A stretch of 12,737 bases of DNA from Physocladia obscura (taxonomy: Eukaryota > Chytridiomycota > Chytridiomycetes > Chytridiales > Chytriomycetaceae): NCBI GenBank assembly GCA_027596945.1, contig JADGJH010000972.1, forward strand, positions 1 through 12,737, in the 5' to 3' direction. The translations under genes were made by a program, and so were the position numbers. Numbering within the stretch: the stretch's first letter is position 1; every line of letters starts with the position of its first letter. Below, piece by piece: positions 1-7,980 of the stretch. Below the pieces are notes generated by a model. That model was not told the DNA's origin. It was given only the letters and a program-made list of their open reading frames with translations, and searched no databases.

Positions 1-90
1 GATAAATGAAGACGCAATAAAATTTAAAAACGCGCAAATAACTTAGAGTGAGAGGTAGATTTCTATTTGTATTTTTGACAACAGGTGGAC

Positions 91-120
91 GGAAGGAAGA
101 AGAAAAAAAAAAAAAAAGAA
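91..120. repeat. Pure purine tract (30 nt)
   Basis: This run holds only A and G on the plus strand and ends in a long A homopolymer with one G near its end. Read on the minus strand, the direction of the neighbouring Prp39 gene, it is a polypyrimidine tract such as precedes 3' splice sites. No convincing coding exon follows it before the window edge, so its role is unknown. Confidence 0.6.
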
Positions 121-259
121 TCTGGCTTCTCGACTGAATTCAACGACAAATTAGTTTCAGAACCAACTCATATGAGTCCAAATGGCTTGTATTTCGTTTT
201 GAAGATCAAAGTTGCACGGCCTCGGAATCACTCCAAATAATAATCATTGATCAAGGGAC

Positions 260-301
260 GAAAAAGAAAGAAGAAAAAAAGAAGATAAAGAAGAAGAAAG
301 A
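260..301. repeat. Polypurine tract interrupted by a single T (42 nt)
   Basis: This is a GAA/GAAA-rich stretch with one T at about 285. On the minus strand it lies just after the last recognisable Prp39 exon, within what is either an intron or the broken end of that gene. If read through without splicing it encodes a Ser/Phe/Leu-rich tail that stops at 244, which does not resemble Prp39. Confidence 0.6.
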
Positions 302-310
302 TGCGCTGAC

Positions 311-849
311 CTTCTCACAGCTTCAGCATCGTCTGACTTTTCGACTTTAAACTGCAAATAATGGTTCCAAAGATCAATGGAGTTGTGGATTGCAGTAACG
401 CCACGTTCAAAAATCTGCAACATAACCATTATTGTGTACATCAATCAAGCCTTAAAATCATATACACAAACCTGTTCCGCTTTTTCGGGGCCGTCGAGCT
501 TGTTTTCGGCATCTGCGTATTTTTTCCAATAACCAAAGCACAATGGAAACTTGGCCAAAAAGTTATCGTACGCAAGCCGCAAATTCGACACAACCGCTTC
601 ATCGGACGCTGCTGCTGCTGAAGCTTCGGCGATCTTGATGAGACTTTCCCATGCAGAAAATTCGTTTGGGCCCTGAATTTGTTTGTTTAGTTGTGTTTAG
701 AATTCGCCGTTTGCTTTTCCCGCTACTAACCAATTGAACGATGGTCCACTGCTTTTCAAAGTCACTCGTTGCTTGTTCTGCTGCTTGGGCAATTTAAAAC
801 TCGCTGGTAATATTAAATAATGCTGACCGATTGCAGTCATTGTTGTCAT
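311..849 (-). CDS. PRP39: Prp39 (U1 snRNP-associated pre-mRNA splicing factor), N-terminal part, incomplete
   Basis: Prp39/PRPF39 is a HAT-repeat (half-a-TPR) protein of the U1 snRNP that helps recognise 5' splice sites. Three consecutive exons on the minus strand fit the family. Exon 780-731 encodes SDFEKQWTIVQL. Exon 672-472 encodes NEFSAWESLIKIAEA and, later, KFPLCFGYWKKYADAE. Exon 414-311 encodes IFERGVTAIHNSIDLWNHYL. The match to the family's F-x-x-W, PYCYGYWKKYADLE and RGxxAIxxSxDLWxHY blocks is strong. The introns are 730-673 (58 nt, GTTAGT...CAG, with a CTAAAC branch-like site) and 471-415 (57 nt, GTTTGT...CAG), both phase 0. The start is uncertain: an in-frame stop lies just upstream of 780, but an ATG at 849 could join through a 47-nt intron (827-781). 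Exon 3 probably ends at 311, before GTCAGC. The next exon, expected to encode F-x-R-A...LWD-x-Y, is not visible, so the gene is cut by the window, by an intron running to the edge, or by damage. The identity is firmer than the boundaries. Confidence 0.72.
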
Positions 850-1560
850 TCAAAAATCAATCTCAAAAAATACAATTCCTCAAGCATCTCCACTCTCTTT
901 GCCTCATCACTTTTTCCCTTATATTCTGCAAGACTGTCAGCTTTTTTATCGCTACGGTGCGTATGTTTCATCCTCAATTTTCTTTCCAGTTAATGTAAAT
1001 GCAAACCCAGCATGAACATATTATGAATGTATATTAGCTTACTCCATACAATAAAAGACTCATAACTTAGTAGTAAATGCTAGTACATCCATTTTCAACT
1101 GAGTCTCATCAAAATCAATCAGCATATTATCTGTTGCTGCCCAGAGCGGGTGCAATTACAGTGATTGTAACAACAATACGGAGGAATTTGCACAACAAAT
1201 TTTAGCGTCGCATGGAGAGCGCCCAATAACAACACAAAATAAACAATAAAATAAAGCAACGCAAAATGTGAATGACTGAGTGTGATTTTTAATTTATTTT
1301 TTATTAAACAACTGAGGCGACAATCAGAAGAAAAATAAAAATCGAAAATTTAACGTCCGAACAAGTTTTCGATTTTATGATTTAAGCTGGTACTAGGTCT
1401 CGAGAAGCAGCTCTCGTTATCAAAAACGTAGTGGCTGTGAAACCTTCCTTTTGTGGAATCGTATTTGTGACCAACTGCATACTAGCCTAACTGGCAAGGA
1501 TTATTTTGAAATTTCTTTGCGTTGTGACAATAACTTTCCCATATTTGTAAATATATGTTT
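850..1560. other. Gene-free stretch
   Basis: I see no supported coding exon, tRNA or mobile element on either strand. It is AT-rich with scattered CpG, like the surrounding gene-bearing DNA. It probably holds the 5' flank of the Prp39 gene and the 3' flank of the next minus-strand gene. A short inverted repeat (CGAGA at 1401-1405, TCTCG at 1412-1416) was noted without any sign of function. Confidence 0.5.
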
Positions 1561-1566
1561 TTTATT
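1561..1566 (-). promoter_or_regulatory. Possible polyadenylation signal for the 341-codon gene
   Basis: The minus strand reads AATAAA 59 nt past the TAA stop at 1627-1625. Position and motif fit a eukaryotic poly(A) signal, but the region is AT-rich and chance matches are easy. Confidence 0.35.
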
Positions 1567-1624
1567 GTACTCGAAAGTCGTATCCACCCATTATATTATT
1601 ACGGAAATAAAGAAAAATTGAGAC

Positions 1625-2650
1625 TTAATAAGAAAAGTCACCCCAACTTTTTGTCGCCTTAAATGCTTCGGTTTTCAATGACGTACCAGTACCAGCAGTA
1701 GTTCCGACAATAAAAGAGTTAGCAGAAATAGGCATCTTAAGTTGCCTAATCGCGTCTGTCAGAGTTATATCAGCAGGTCCAACGCTGTGCGTTCTCTTAC
1801 GCGATTCATTTCTAGCGTCGATTTGAGCGAATGACGCAGCAGTAGTTGCACTAACAGCACCACTTGGTACAAACGGCCGTGCAAACGGATTTAATCTTGG
1901 TCCGCGCAATCTCTGTTGCTGTTCCTTCAAATGCTGCTGCCTGTGTCGCATGCGATCAAACATCGCAAATTCGCGCGCAAATTCGACTGCTTCGGGAACA
2001 CGTGGCGGATGCACGCGCGTCCCGTCAAACAAATTGTACGTGTTGTTGTCAACGCTGTAATCAACTACCGGCATCAAAATGTCGTCAACGAGATTGTCCA
2101 GTGGCGATGATGGGACTGGGTGGGCTGGATGGGAGCGTGTGCCATCAAGGTTGTACGTGTTACGGTCGCGAAAAATTTTTTTGGGGACGTGCGTAAGGCC
2201 CGCGAAATGCGTGATAATGAATGGGGATTGGACTGTGTTTTTGAAAGTCGAGCTTGTGACTACTGAACTGGCAAAAGGATACTTAATCGTGGTAGTAAGA
2301 GCATCGGTGAAATCATGAGTATTAATGTGCTGTAGTTTGTTGGGATTTGTCGTTGGTTTCGTCGATAGTTTGGTATTTTGCAGTGGAATTCGTTTGCTGG
2401 ACCGTTGAAAGTTGCTGTTGGTAGGAGTTTGATAGGAAAGCAGCGCTTTTTTAGAAATTATTGGTGCATACGAATAATGGCGAGGCGCATATTTTGCATG
2501 AGAGCTTGACGGCGTGAAAGCCAGGAAATCTTTCTGGGCATCTTGAGACCGTGGTGTAAATTGCGAGTCATGAACGATAACAGACTTGGGAGAGGAAGCT
2601 CGCGACGCATTTTTCTTCGTGTCGGCCTCTGTTGCCACAATCGCGCTCAT
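1625..2650 (-). CDS. Uncharacterised 341-residue, probably disordered protein with a duplicated NTYNL-DGTRxHP motif
   Basis: This is one uninterrupted frame from ATG at 2650 to TAA at 1627-1625; I do not recognise the family. The protein is rich in Ser, Thr, Pro, Asn and Gln and has no obvious transmembrane segment or signal peptide. Residues about 1-150 look disordered and basic. A motif occurs twice: NTYNLDGTRSHP at about 164-175 and NTYNLFDGTRVHP at about 203-215. Each copy is followed by a proline-containing stretch and acidic or hydrophobic residues, suggesting two peptide-binding or docking repeats. Residues about 233-253 form a charged, Gln/Arg-rich probable helix (RMRHRQQHLKEQQQ). ESRKRTHS at about 282-289 could be a nuclear localisation or phosphorylation site. 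The length of the open frame, its CpG content (15 CpG within 1921-2040 alone) and the internal repeat support real coding. The start stands 236 nt from the riboflavin kinase relic start on the other strand, so the two once shared a divergent promoter region. Confidence 0.62.
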   Translation of the reverse strand: MSAIVATEADTKKNASRASSPKSVIVHDSQFTPRSQDAQKDFLAFTPSSSHAKYAPRHYSYAPIISKKALLSYQTPTNSNFQRSSKRIPLQNTKLSTKPTTNPNKLQHINTHDFTDALTTTIKYPFASSVVTSSTFKNTVQSPFIITHFAGLTHVPKKIFRDRNTYNLDGTRSHPAHPVPSSPLDNLVDDILMPVVDYSVDNNTYNLFDGTRVHPPRVPEAVEFAREFAMFDRMRHRQQHLKEQQQRLRGPRLNPFARPFVPSGAVSATTAASFAQIDARNESRKRTHSVGPADITLTDAIRQLKMPISANSFIVGTTAGTGTSLKTEAFKATKSWGDFSY

Positions 2651-2886
2651 TCTTGTCTTGCCCTGTTGTATTACGTTGGATTACTCTTTGCGTAAGTTTG
2701 TTGCTTCGTACTTCAGATGGTGTGAGTTATCAAAGATTGTTGCCTGTTGCGGACCGGTAGCTTTGGTGCTGCTGGTTGATTTCAGGCTGAAAAAGTACTT
2801 TCCAGAAATAAACTTTGAAGGCGTTTTGTGTTGTGGCGGAAACCGTTGTTTCAGAAAAAATTTTGAACGACTGGAATCCTCATCAT
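2651..2886. promoter_or_regulatory. Divergent intergenic region between the orphan gene and the riboflavin kinase relic
   Basis: These 236 bases separate the ATG of the minus-strand orphan gene (2650) from the ATG of the plus-strand riboflavin kinase relic (2887). Both promoters would have to lie here. No clear TATA box or recognised factor site was found. An open frame on the plus strand continues upstream of 2887 to about 2815, but it lacks similarity to riboflavin kinase there. Confidence 0.4.
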
Positions 2887-3419
2887 ATGGCCGACGAGTC
2901 TCAAACACAACAGCGACCACTCGTTATTGGAAACAATGGTAAAGTCGAAGAACCATACCCTGTTAAGCTGAAAGGATCTGCTACTAAAGGATTCGTGCGT
3001 GGCGGAAAGGAGCTCGCCATTCCAACTGGTGAGGCGCTTTTCTTTTATTTCCCAATTTTTCCATCTCCGACATCATTGGAAACCTGAAACCCAACATCAT
3101 CAGTAAACTTACCGGAAAATGTGTCACAACGTGCAGGCCAGTTTATTGAGACCAGTATTTATACAGGTGAGCTAGCCCAACAATTTATCGAATGATTATG
3201 AGTTTTGACTGGAAAACGAGATGCGATCAAGTTCACATCGTCCATAAATTGAATGATTACTTTTATAGCCAGGAATTGAGGGTTACCGTTGCAGAATATA
3301 TTAGGGCCAAAAAAAAACTACAGTCTCGGTTTGTAATTGATTCATAATTTGATATGGATAATGAAAACTTACTTTAAGATGCTCTTATTGACGACATAAA
3401 CTTTGACATTAACAGATCA
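2887..3419 (+). pseudogene. FMN1/RFK: Riboflavin kinase (FMN synthesis) pseudogene
   Basis: Riboflavin kinase phosphorylates riboflavin to FMN with ATP. From ATG at 2887 the frame gives EPYPVKLKGSATKGF, then RGGKELAIPT, the family's nucleotide-binding N-terminal block (usually GFGRG-K-LGIPTAN). Family-like pieces then continue in changing frames: ANFSISDIIGNL (from about 3052), IETSIYTG (about 3145-3168, usually TGIYYG), IYRMIMSFDW (about 3183-3212, usually VYKMVMSIGW), DQVHIVHKLNDYFYSQELRV (about 3228-3287, usually E-HI-H-F--DFYG--L-V) and DALIDDINFDI (3378-3410, usually SL-ALI--I--DI). Two of the frame changes could be read as introns of 23 nt (3029-3051, no AG end) and 34 nt (3103-3136), both shorter than any intron in the neighbouring genes. 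A further shift near 3175, two in-frame TAA stops before DALIDD, loss of the NPxx segment after SFDW, and Gln in place of the catalytic Glu before HI indicate a dead gene. The order of blocks is conserved, so this is a whole gene that decayed in place and not a random fragment. Confidence 0.82.
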
Positions 3420-3487
3420 CATAATTGTATAATGACTTTTGCACCCAAAATAAAGTATTGGACTCTTTTTATGACAAGACAACAACA
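3420..3487. other. Short spacer between riboflavin kinase relic and CYP51 3' end
   Basis: This short AT-rich spacer is where the converging relic and CYP51 gene end. The minus strand carries CATAAA at 3473-3468, about 15 nt past the CYP51 stop, a variant of the poly(A) signal. The assignment is weak. Confidence 0.3.
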
Positions 3488-5382
3488 TTACGCTTCTACC
3501 CTCTTTGTAACCACTAAATTTCTTGGGACCTTAGGAATAGTGATGAGTGATGTGTAGTCTGGCTCAGGAAACCATGTTTGACCAGTTTTCTTGTCTACAG
3601 GTAGTTTGTGCATGTATTCTCTAATAAACAACGAAACGATTGTTTTGTTTTGAACAAATGCGAATTGCTCCCCGATGCATCTATGGCGGCCTGTAGGATA
3701 AATTAGATTCACACAGAGGCAAAAAAAAAAAAAGGTCAAATAACATTACCGGCTCCGAAAGGTAAGAATAGAGACCGTGCACTCTTTTGAGCAATATCAA
3801 CACCATTAATAGTCCATTCTCCACTTCCTTCATCACTTCCAAGGTGTCTCAATGGGTCAAACTTATATGGCTCAGGGAATTTGCTCTCCGTCAAGTGTGA
3901 AACTTGTGGTGCGGCACAAACAAAGTGCCCCTTCGGAATGATCAAGCCTTTGTACTCCACATCATTTTCAACAAAGCGCATAATTGTGTGAATCGGCGTG
4001 TGAAGACGGAGACTTTCTTTCATTACACAATCCATAAGTGTCAATTTTTTTAATGATTCGTAGTCAAGGTCTGGAAGAAGATGCGGAGGAGTATCTGGTT
4101 TTCCAGTCAATACCATGCTTTGTTCTTCCAACAAATCAGCACTGACAGAAAAAGAAACAAAAAATCGAATCAAATCAAATTAGATACGATTCGACAGTGA
4201 TAAACTGGAAATTGACGATTCTTACACGACATCTGGCCGACGAGCAAGTTCAAACAAGATCCACGAAGAAGTGGTGGATGAGGTGTGTTGTCCGCCAAGC
4301 AAAAGGGCGATCATCAGGTGGGCAATAGCATCATCGGACGGTTTTGAACCATCCTTGTATTCAGCTCTCATTAATCCGTTCAATACATCCAGAGTTTCAG
4401 TGTCATTTTCGGCCTTTCGTTTCTTCATAATTGTTTTGAAAAGGTTCGTCATTTCCAGGTTAGCTTTGTCACGAGCAAAATAAGCTGGCAGTGGAAGCCA
4501 TCTAAAAAAAACATTGATAGGGCGGAATCCAGCATCGAGATCATGATAGAGTTTGGTTACTAATGATGCGATCTTTTAGTATGGAAAAATGATGTGAAAA
4601 ATAGGATCTAACCGCTGCCGACACGCAATCCATCGCGAATTTCTTTTCCCATCAAACAGTGAGCAGCGGTTCGGATCGTCAGCTCCGACATGGTTTGAAA
4701 AGTTTCAATATAAGTTTCCTGCCCAGCTTTAAGATTCTCGAAAACACTGTCTAAATAATCCTTGACTTCGTAAGTGATGATTGGCAGGTACGACTTAAAA
4801 GCGGCAGTCGACAAGGCGTCCTTGACAAACTTTTTCTGCTCCATAAACAAAGAATTCGGCACGTCGTAAACAACTTCCTTCCCAAACACAGGTACAGTCA
4901 GTGTCTCATACGCGCCTTCTGCAGTGGCGTCCTTCAGCTTCACGTTGAAGAGAAAGTGGTTTCCGTCAGGTCCAAGAGTGAAAGTCATCATGCGGCCGAG
5001 CATTAGAAACGTGAATGTGTCGCCGTATTCTTTCTGACATTTTTGGAGGAACTTGACGGGATCAATTCCGTATTCAATTGTGTTTCCAAAAAAGGGCAGC
5101 GTATATTTAACCGTTGGAGGAAGGTTCTGATGGGGAGATTTTTTGATCGCAATATGAACGGATTAGAATTAATCAAAAAAAGGATACACAATACAATACA
5201 ATAATTGTTCAGACCTTGCCAGTATTCGCGGCATTTGACCATGCCGACACGGACCAAAATACTACAACAATGAGAACGGCGAGTGCCGAAATTGCGTAGG
5301 GAAGTCCGAATTCTTTGCTGGCCGCATACCAATCGATAGCTTGTCTTACAGCCGATGTGATTGCGGAATCAATAACTCCCAT
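3488..5382 (-). CDS. CYP51/ERG11: Sterol 14-alpha-demethylase, cytochrome P450 family 51 (5 exons, 536 aa)
   Basis: CYP51 oxidatively removes the 14-alpha methyl group of lanosterol/eburicol at the ER membrane and is the azole target in fungi. The exons on the minus strand are 5382-5215, 5126-4613, 4559-4226, 4141-3750 and 3690-3488. They sum to 1611 nt with consistent phases (0, 1, 2, 1) and give 536 residues plus stop, normal for the family. Introns of 88, 53, 84 and 59 nt start GTCTGA, GTTAGA, GTAAGA and GTAATG and end in AG. The start ATG at 5382 is the first in frame and gives a membrane anchor at about residues 28-47. Motifs: KYTLPFFGNTIEYG near 63-76; FGKEVVYDVPN at 137-147, with the tyrosine (143) and MEQKKF lysine (154) that line the active site in fungal enzymes; I-helix GGQHTSSTTSSW at 316-327; K-helix ExxR in KESLRLH (E381, R384); heme loop FGAG-RHRCIGEQ with ligand Cys474, split by the last intron. 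The gene looks intact. It diverges from HMG-CoA synthase 258 bp away. Confidence 0.96.
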
Positions 5383-5471
5383 TATGTTTGTCTGCGGCTA
5401 GAATTCGCTTTCGCAAGAATGATTTTTTCGATTTGCAAAAAAGACATCGCCTGATTTTTTTATTTTTCAAC

Positions 5472-5481
5472 ATCAGCCCAC
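5472..5481 (+). promoter_or_regulatory. Candidate sterol regulatory element (SREBP/Sre1 site), ATCAGCCCAC
   Basis: The site differs at one base from the classic mammalian SRE-1 (ATCACCCCAC) and fits the looser fission-yeast Sre1 pattern as I recall it (A/G, TCA, two variable bases, CCA, C/T). It lies 90 bp from the CYP51 ATG and 160 bp from the HMG-CoA synthase ATG. Both genes belong to families that are classic SREBP targets, which makes a chance match less likely, though a 10-bp degenerate motif alone proves nothing. Confidence 0.5.
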
Positions 5482-5591
5482 ACAGAAAAGCTCGCAATAA
5501 AAAAGCTGTCAAACAGACTCATTTTTGACTCTCCGAAAATACCTCCAGAAAAAGTTCTTCGGGTTCGTACGTAATGTGAAAAAAGCTCAGA

Positions 5592-5598
5592 TTTATAT
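5592..5598 (+). promoter_or_regulatory. Possible TATA-like element of HMG-CoA synthase
   Basis: TTTATAT lies about 45 bp upstream of the ATG, between GATT and CTGC. It is isolated in a moderately GC-containing stretch. If used, it would give a very short 5' UTR. The call rests on position and motif only. Confidence 0.3.
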
Positions 5599-5640
5599 CT
5601 GCTTGCCAAAACTTAACCCTCTCTAAGATAGACACCGAAA

Positions 5641-7327
5641 ATGAGCAACCCTCACAACGTTGGCATTCACGGTGCAGAAATCTACTTTCCAAAGAAGGTA
5701 AAAATAGCTTACTTGTCTTGTGTCAATATTGATCACTTGTTTTTTTTTTTTTGACTTTTGTAGTTTGTCAATCAAACGGAGCTTGGTCAGTTCTCCTACT
5801 TTTGTTTCAAGTATTGCAATCACAAAACAGCCAGAATAAAAAACAGAGCAGTTCGATGGTGCTTCTTCCGGAAAGTACACTATTGGTCTTGGGCAACTTA
5901 ATATGTCGGTTTGCGATGATCGGGAAGATATCAACTCGATTTGTTTAACAGGTTTCTACAAGCTTTTTTGCTGTAAATTGGTGCTATGCTGGATAAATTG
6001 ACAATGAGAACAAATGCCAATATGTTTTTAGCTGTTTCAAGCTTACTCGAAAAGTACGAAATAAACCCAGCTTCTGTCGGGTTTTTGGAAGTTGGAACAG
6101 AAACCATCATTGACAAATCGAAGTCGGTTAAATCTGTGCTTATGCAGCTGTTTGCGGAGTCTGAAAACCATAATATTGAGGGTATTGATTGCAAAAATGC
6201 TTGTTATGGTGGAACTAACGCTCTCTTCGGGGCCATCAACTGGGTAAATTTGAATCTTTAACTTTAATTTCATTTTGAAAAATCTTCTTACAATTGCCTT
6301 GTAGCTTGAAAGTGGTTACGTCGAAGAAGGAAAAGAATGGGCAATCGTTGTTGCTGCAGATATCGCCGTTTATAAAAGTGGAAGTGCTCGCCCAACTGGA
6401 GGCGCAGGCGCCATCGCAATTCTTCTTGGCCGCAATGCACCAATTGTGTTTGACCGTGGAGTTCGCTCCACGTTCATGGACCATGTATGGGACTTTTACA
6501 AGCCAGATTTGCATTCCGAATACCCAGAAGTCGACGGCCCACTTACCAACATTTGCTATATCAAAGCCATCGATAAGTGCTACGAAGGATACCTGGACAG
6601 GCTCCAGAAATACCAAGGAATCGCCGCACCGACCTTGAAAGTCGGAGATTACTACCTTTTCCACTGTCCATACTCTAAACTCGTCCAAAAATCGTTTGGT
6701 CGTCTTGCCTTCAATGATTACCTCCGAAACAAAGACACAGTTGCTGTGCCCGATGCGATCAAAGAACATCCGAACCTCACACGCGAAAACACATACAATG
6801 ACAAGATTGTTGAAAAGATTTTCATGGACATTGTAAAAGCCGACCAAAAAGCGCGTGTTGATCCTGGTTTGATTGCTTCACGTAACTGCGGAAATATGTA
6901 CTGCGGATCGCTGTACTCTGGTCTCTGCTCTTTGCTCAGTGAAACTCCGGCCGATGGTCTTGCCGGAAAGCGGATCGTTTTGTTCTCCTACGGGTCAGGG
7001 CTTTCTAGCTCTATGTTTTCGGCGACTGTTCAGCAGGATGGTGCGTCAATTGCGGCTTTGAAACGGATCAGTCAAAATATTCGTCTTTCTGACCGTCTTA
7101 CCGCACGGACTAAGATTGAACCAAAAATTTACGATGAAATTATGGCGCTCAGACAAGCTACTCACAATGTAAAATCATACACTCCTGTCAGCGCTGTAAA
7201 AGACGTGTTCCCAGGGACGTGGTATTTGGTTGAAATTGACGGTATGTTTCGTCGCAAGTATGCACGGGCAGGTTTTGTAAGTGAAGATTCGATGGAGACC
7301 ACTCCTCCATTGACTCCGGTTTTGTGA
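5641..7327 (+). CDS. HMGCS/ERG13: Hydroxymethylglutaryl-CoA synthase, cytosolic type (5 exons, 472 aa)
   Basis: This enzyme condenses acetyl-CoA with acetoacetyl-CoA to HMG-CoA, the committed precursor for mevalonate and sterols. Exons are 5641-5697, 5764-5785, 5847-5951, 6032-6243 and 6305-7327. They sum to 1419 nt with matching phases (0, 1, 1, 0), giving 472 residues plus TGA. Introns of 66, 61, 80 and 61 nt start GTAAAA, GTCAGT, GTTTCT and GTAAAT and all end in AG. The start [17 protein letters not shown] matches the family N-terminus without a mitochondrial leader, so the enzyme is cytosolic. Catalytic residues are present: Glu85 in [13 protein letters not shown], Cys119 in NACYGGT and His252 in [12 protein letters not shown], equivalent to Glu95, Cys129 and His264 of the animal enzymes. 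Other family blocks are ARPTGGAGA (160-168), [16 protein letters not shown] (195-210) and FSYGSG near the C-terminal third. The coding sequence is CpG-normal and shows no damage. It shares a promoter region with CYP51. Confidence 0.97.
5764..5785 (+). other. 22-nt microexon of HMG-CoA synthase
   Basis: This second exon encodes FVNQTEL plus the first base of a Glu codon completed by exon 3. It is needed to bridge EIYFPKK and [13 protein letters not shown], which matches the family's YVDQTELEKFDGVSAGKYTIG. The acceptor is TTTTGTAG before it and the donor is GTCAGT after it. Reading through the following intron instead introduces a non-homologous segment and stops. Confidence 0.85.
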
Positions 7328-7364
7328 ATCTTTTTTAGAGAACTCTTTCTTTTCCTTTTCTCCA

Positions 7365-7370
7365 AATAAA
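7365..7370 (+). promoter_or_regulatory. Polyadenylation signal of HMG-CoA synthase
   Basis: AATAAA lies 38 nt past the TGA stop, in an A/T-rich 3' flank, at a typical place for a short 3' UTR. Confidence 0.5.
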
Positions 7371-7479
7371 ACTGAAAAATCAATGTGAAACGGTCAAAAA
7401 AAATTTATCTGAATTATTTTTAGTACTTTCAATAAAAATAGGAAGTCAAAATAAATCATTCAACTGAGAGTATAAATTA

Positions 7480-7480
<1 letters not shown>

Positions 7481-7513
<33 letters not shown>
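7481..7513. repeat. Trinucleotide microsatellite (ATA)11
   Basis: There are eleven perfect ATA/TAA units, preceded by an imperfect AT-rich lead. It sits about 150 bp past the HMG-CoA synthase stop, close to the boundary where CpG becomes almost absent. Confidence 0.95.
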
Positions 7514-7560
7514 TTGCCATATCAAACTACTGCTCTCTGTTATACTCCATCGGTTTTTCC

Positions 7561-7980
7561 TTCTACAAAAATTTTGAATTTGCAGTTTTTTACTTAAATT
7601 TGCAGCCTTTTTTCTTTTTTCTTATTGTTTTAATTTTTTTAATTTATTTTTGTTACACTGAAAACCTCAAACTGGAGATTTTTGAAGGGAAAAGTTTTCA
7701 ATTGTTATCATTAATTGCTAAAGTGTAAAAGGTTCAAGCTGTATTGAAAGAAATCACTCAATTTGCTTAAAAAGTAAAGAAACAAAACCAGTGGACTTGC
7801 CTTTTCCATCATTAAGTGGAAGCTTTGTATTAATACAATGAAATTTTGGCATGGGGAAGAAAATGGCAAGATGAAATTTTTGCCATGGAGGATTTTTGAA
7901 TAATAGAAATCTAAGAAAGAAAAAGAGAATTCAGCTAAAAATCTTTACTATACACAATCATCAACAGATATTGCAAGATT
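7561..7980. other. AT-rich stretch without a recognisable gene
   Basis: This stretch consists of T-rich and A-rich runs with no CpG and no supported frame on either strand. It is the transition from the HMG-CoA synthase 3' flank into the repeat block. I see no terminal inverted repeat here that I can defend. Confidence 0.5.

Larger units (their letters stand above)
5383..5640. promoter_or_regulatory. Bidirectional promoter region of CYP51 and HMG-CoA synthase
   Basis: These 258 bp separate the two start codons, so both promoters and 5' UTRs must lie here. It holds T-rich stretches, a sterol-element-like site at 5472-5481 and a TTTATAT stretch about 45 bp before the HMG-CoA synthase ATG. No second match to the sterol element was found on either strand. 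Confidence 0.75.

Noticed and set aside
1401..1416. Small inverted repeat CGAGA...TCTCG as a regulatory hairpin
   Set aside because: A five-base stem with a six-base loop is expected by chance in this much sequence, and no gene context supports a role.
1864..2196. 110-codon open frame on the plus strand
   Set aside because: It is opposite the 341-codon orphan gene. The minus frame is three times longer and has an internal protein repeat; the plus frame reads as Cys-rich noise from antisense codons.
2681..2920. 79-codon minus-strand open frame upstream of the orphan gene
   Set aside because: It overlaps the riboflavin kinase relic start antisense, has no family resemblance and is compositionally ordinary.
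3029..3136. Two ultra-short introns (23 and 34 nt) that would rescue part of riboflavin kinase
   Set aside because: The first lacks an AG end and both are far below the 53-88 nt range of the well-supported introns. Later stops, a missing segment and a replaced catalytic residue would remain anyway.
3721..3733. A13 homopolymer on the plus strand as a retroposed poly(A) tail
   Set aside because: It lies within the last CYP51 intron on the opposite strand, where it is part of the intron's T-rich sequence. No target duplication surrounds it.
6236..6847. 203-codon open frame on the minus strand
   Set aside because: It lies antisense to exon 4/5 of HMG-CoA synthase, whose plus-strand frame carries all catalytic motifs. 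The antisense product has no recognisable family.
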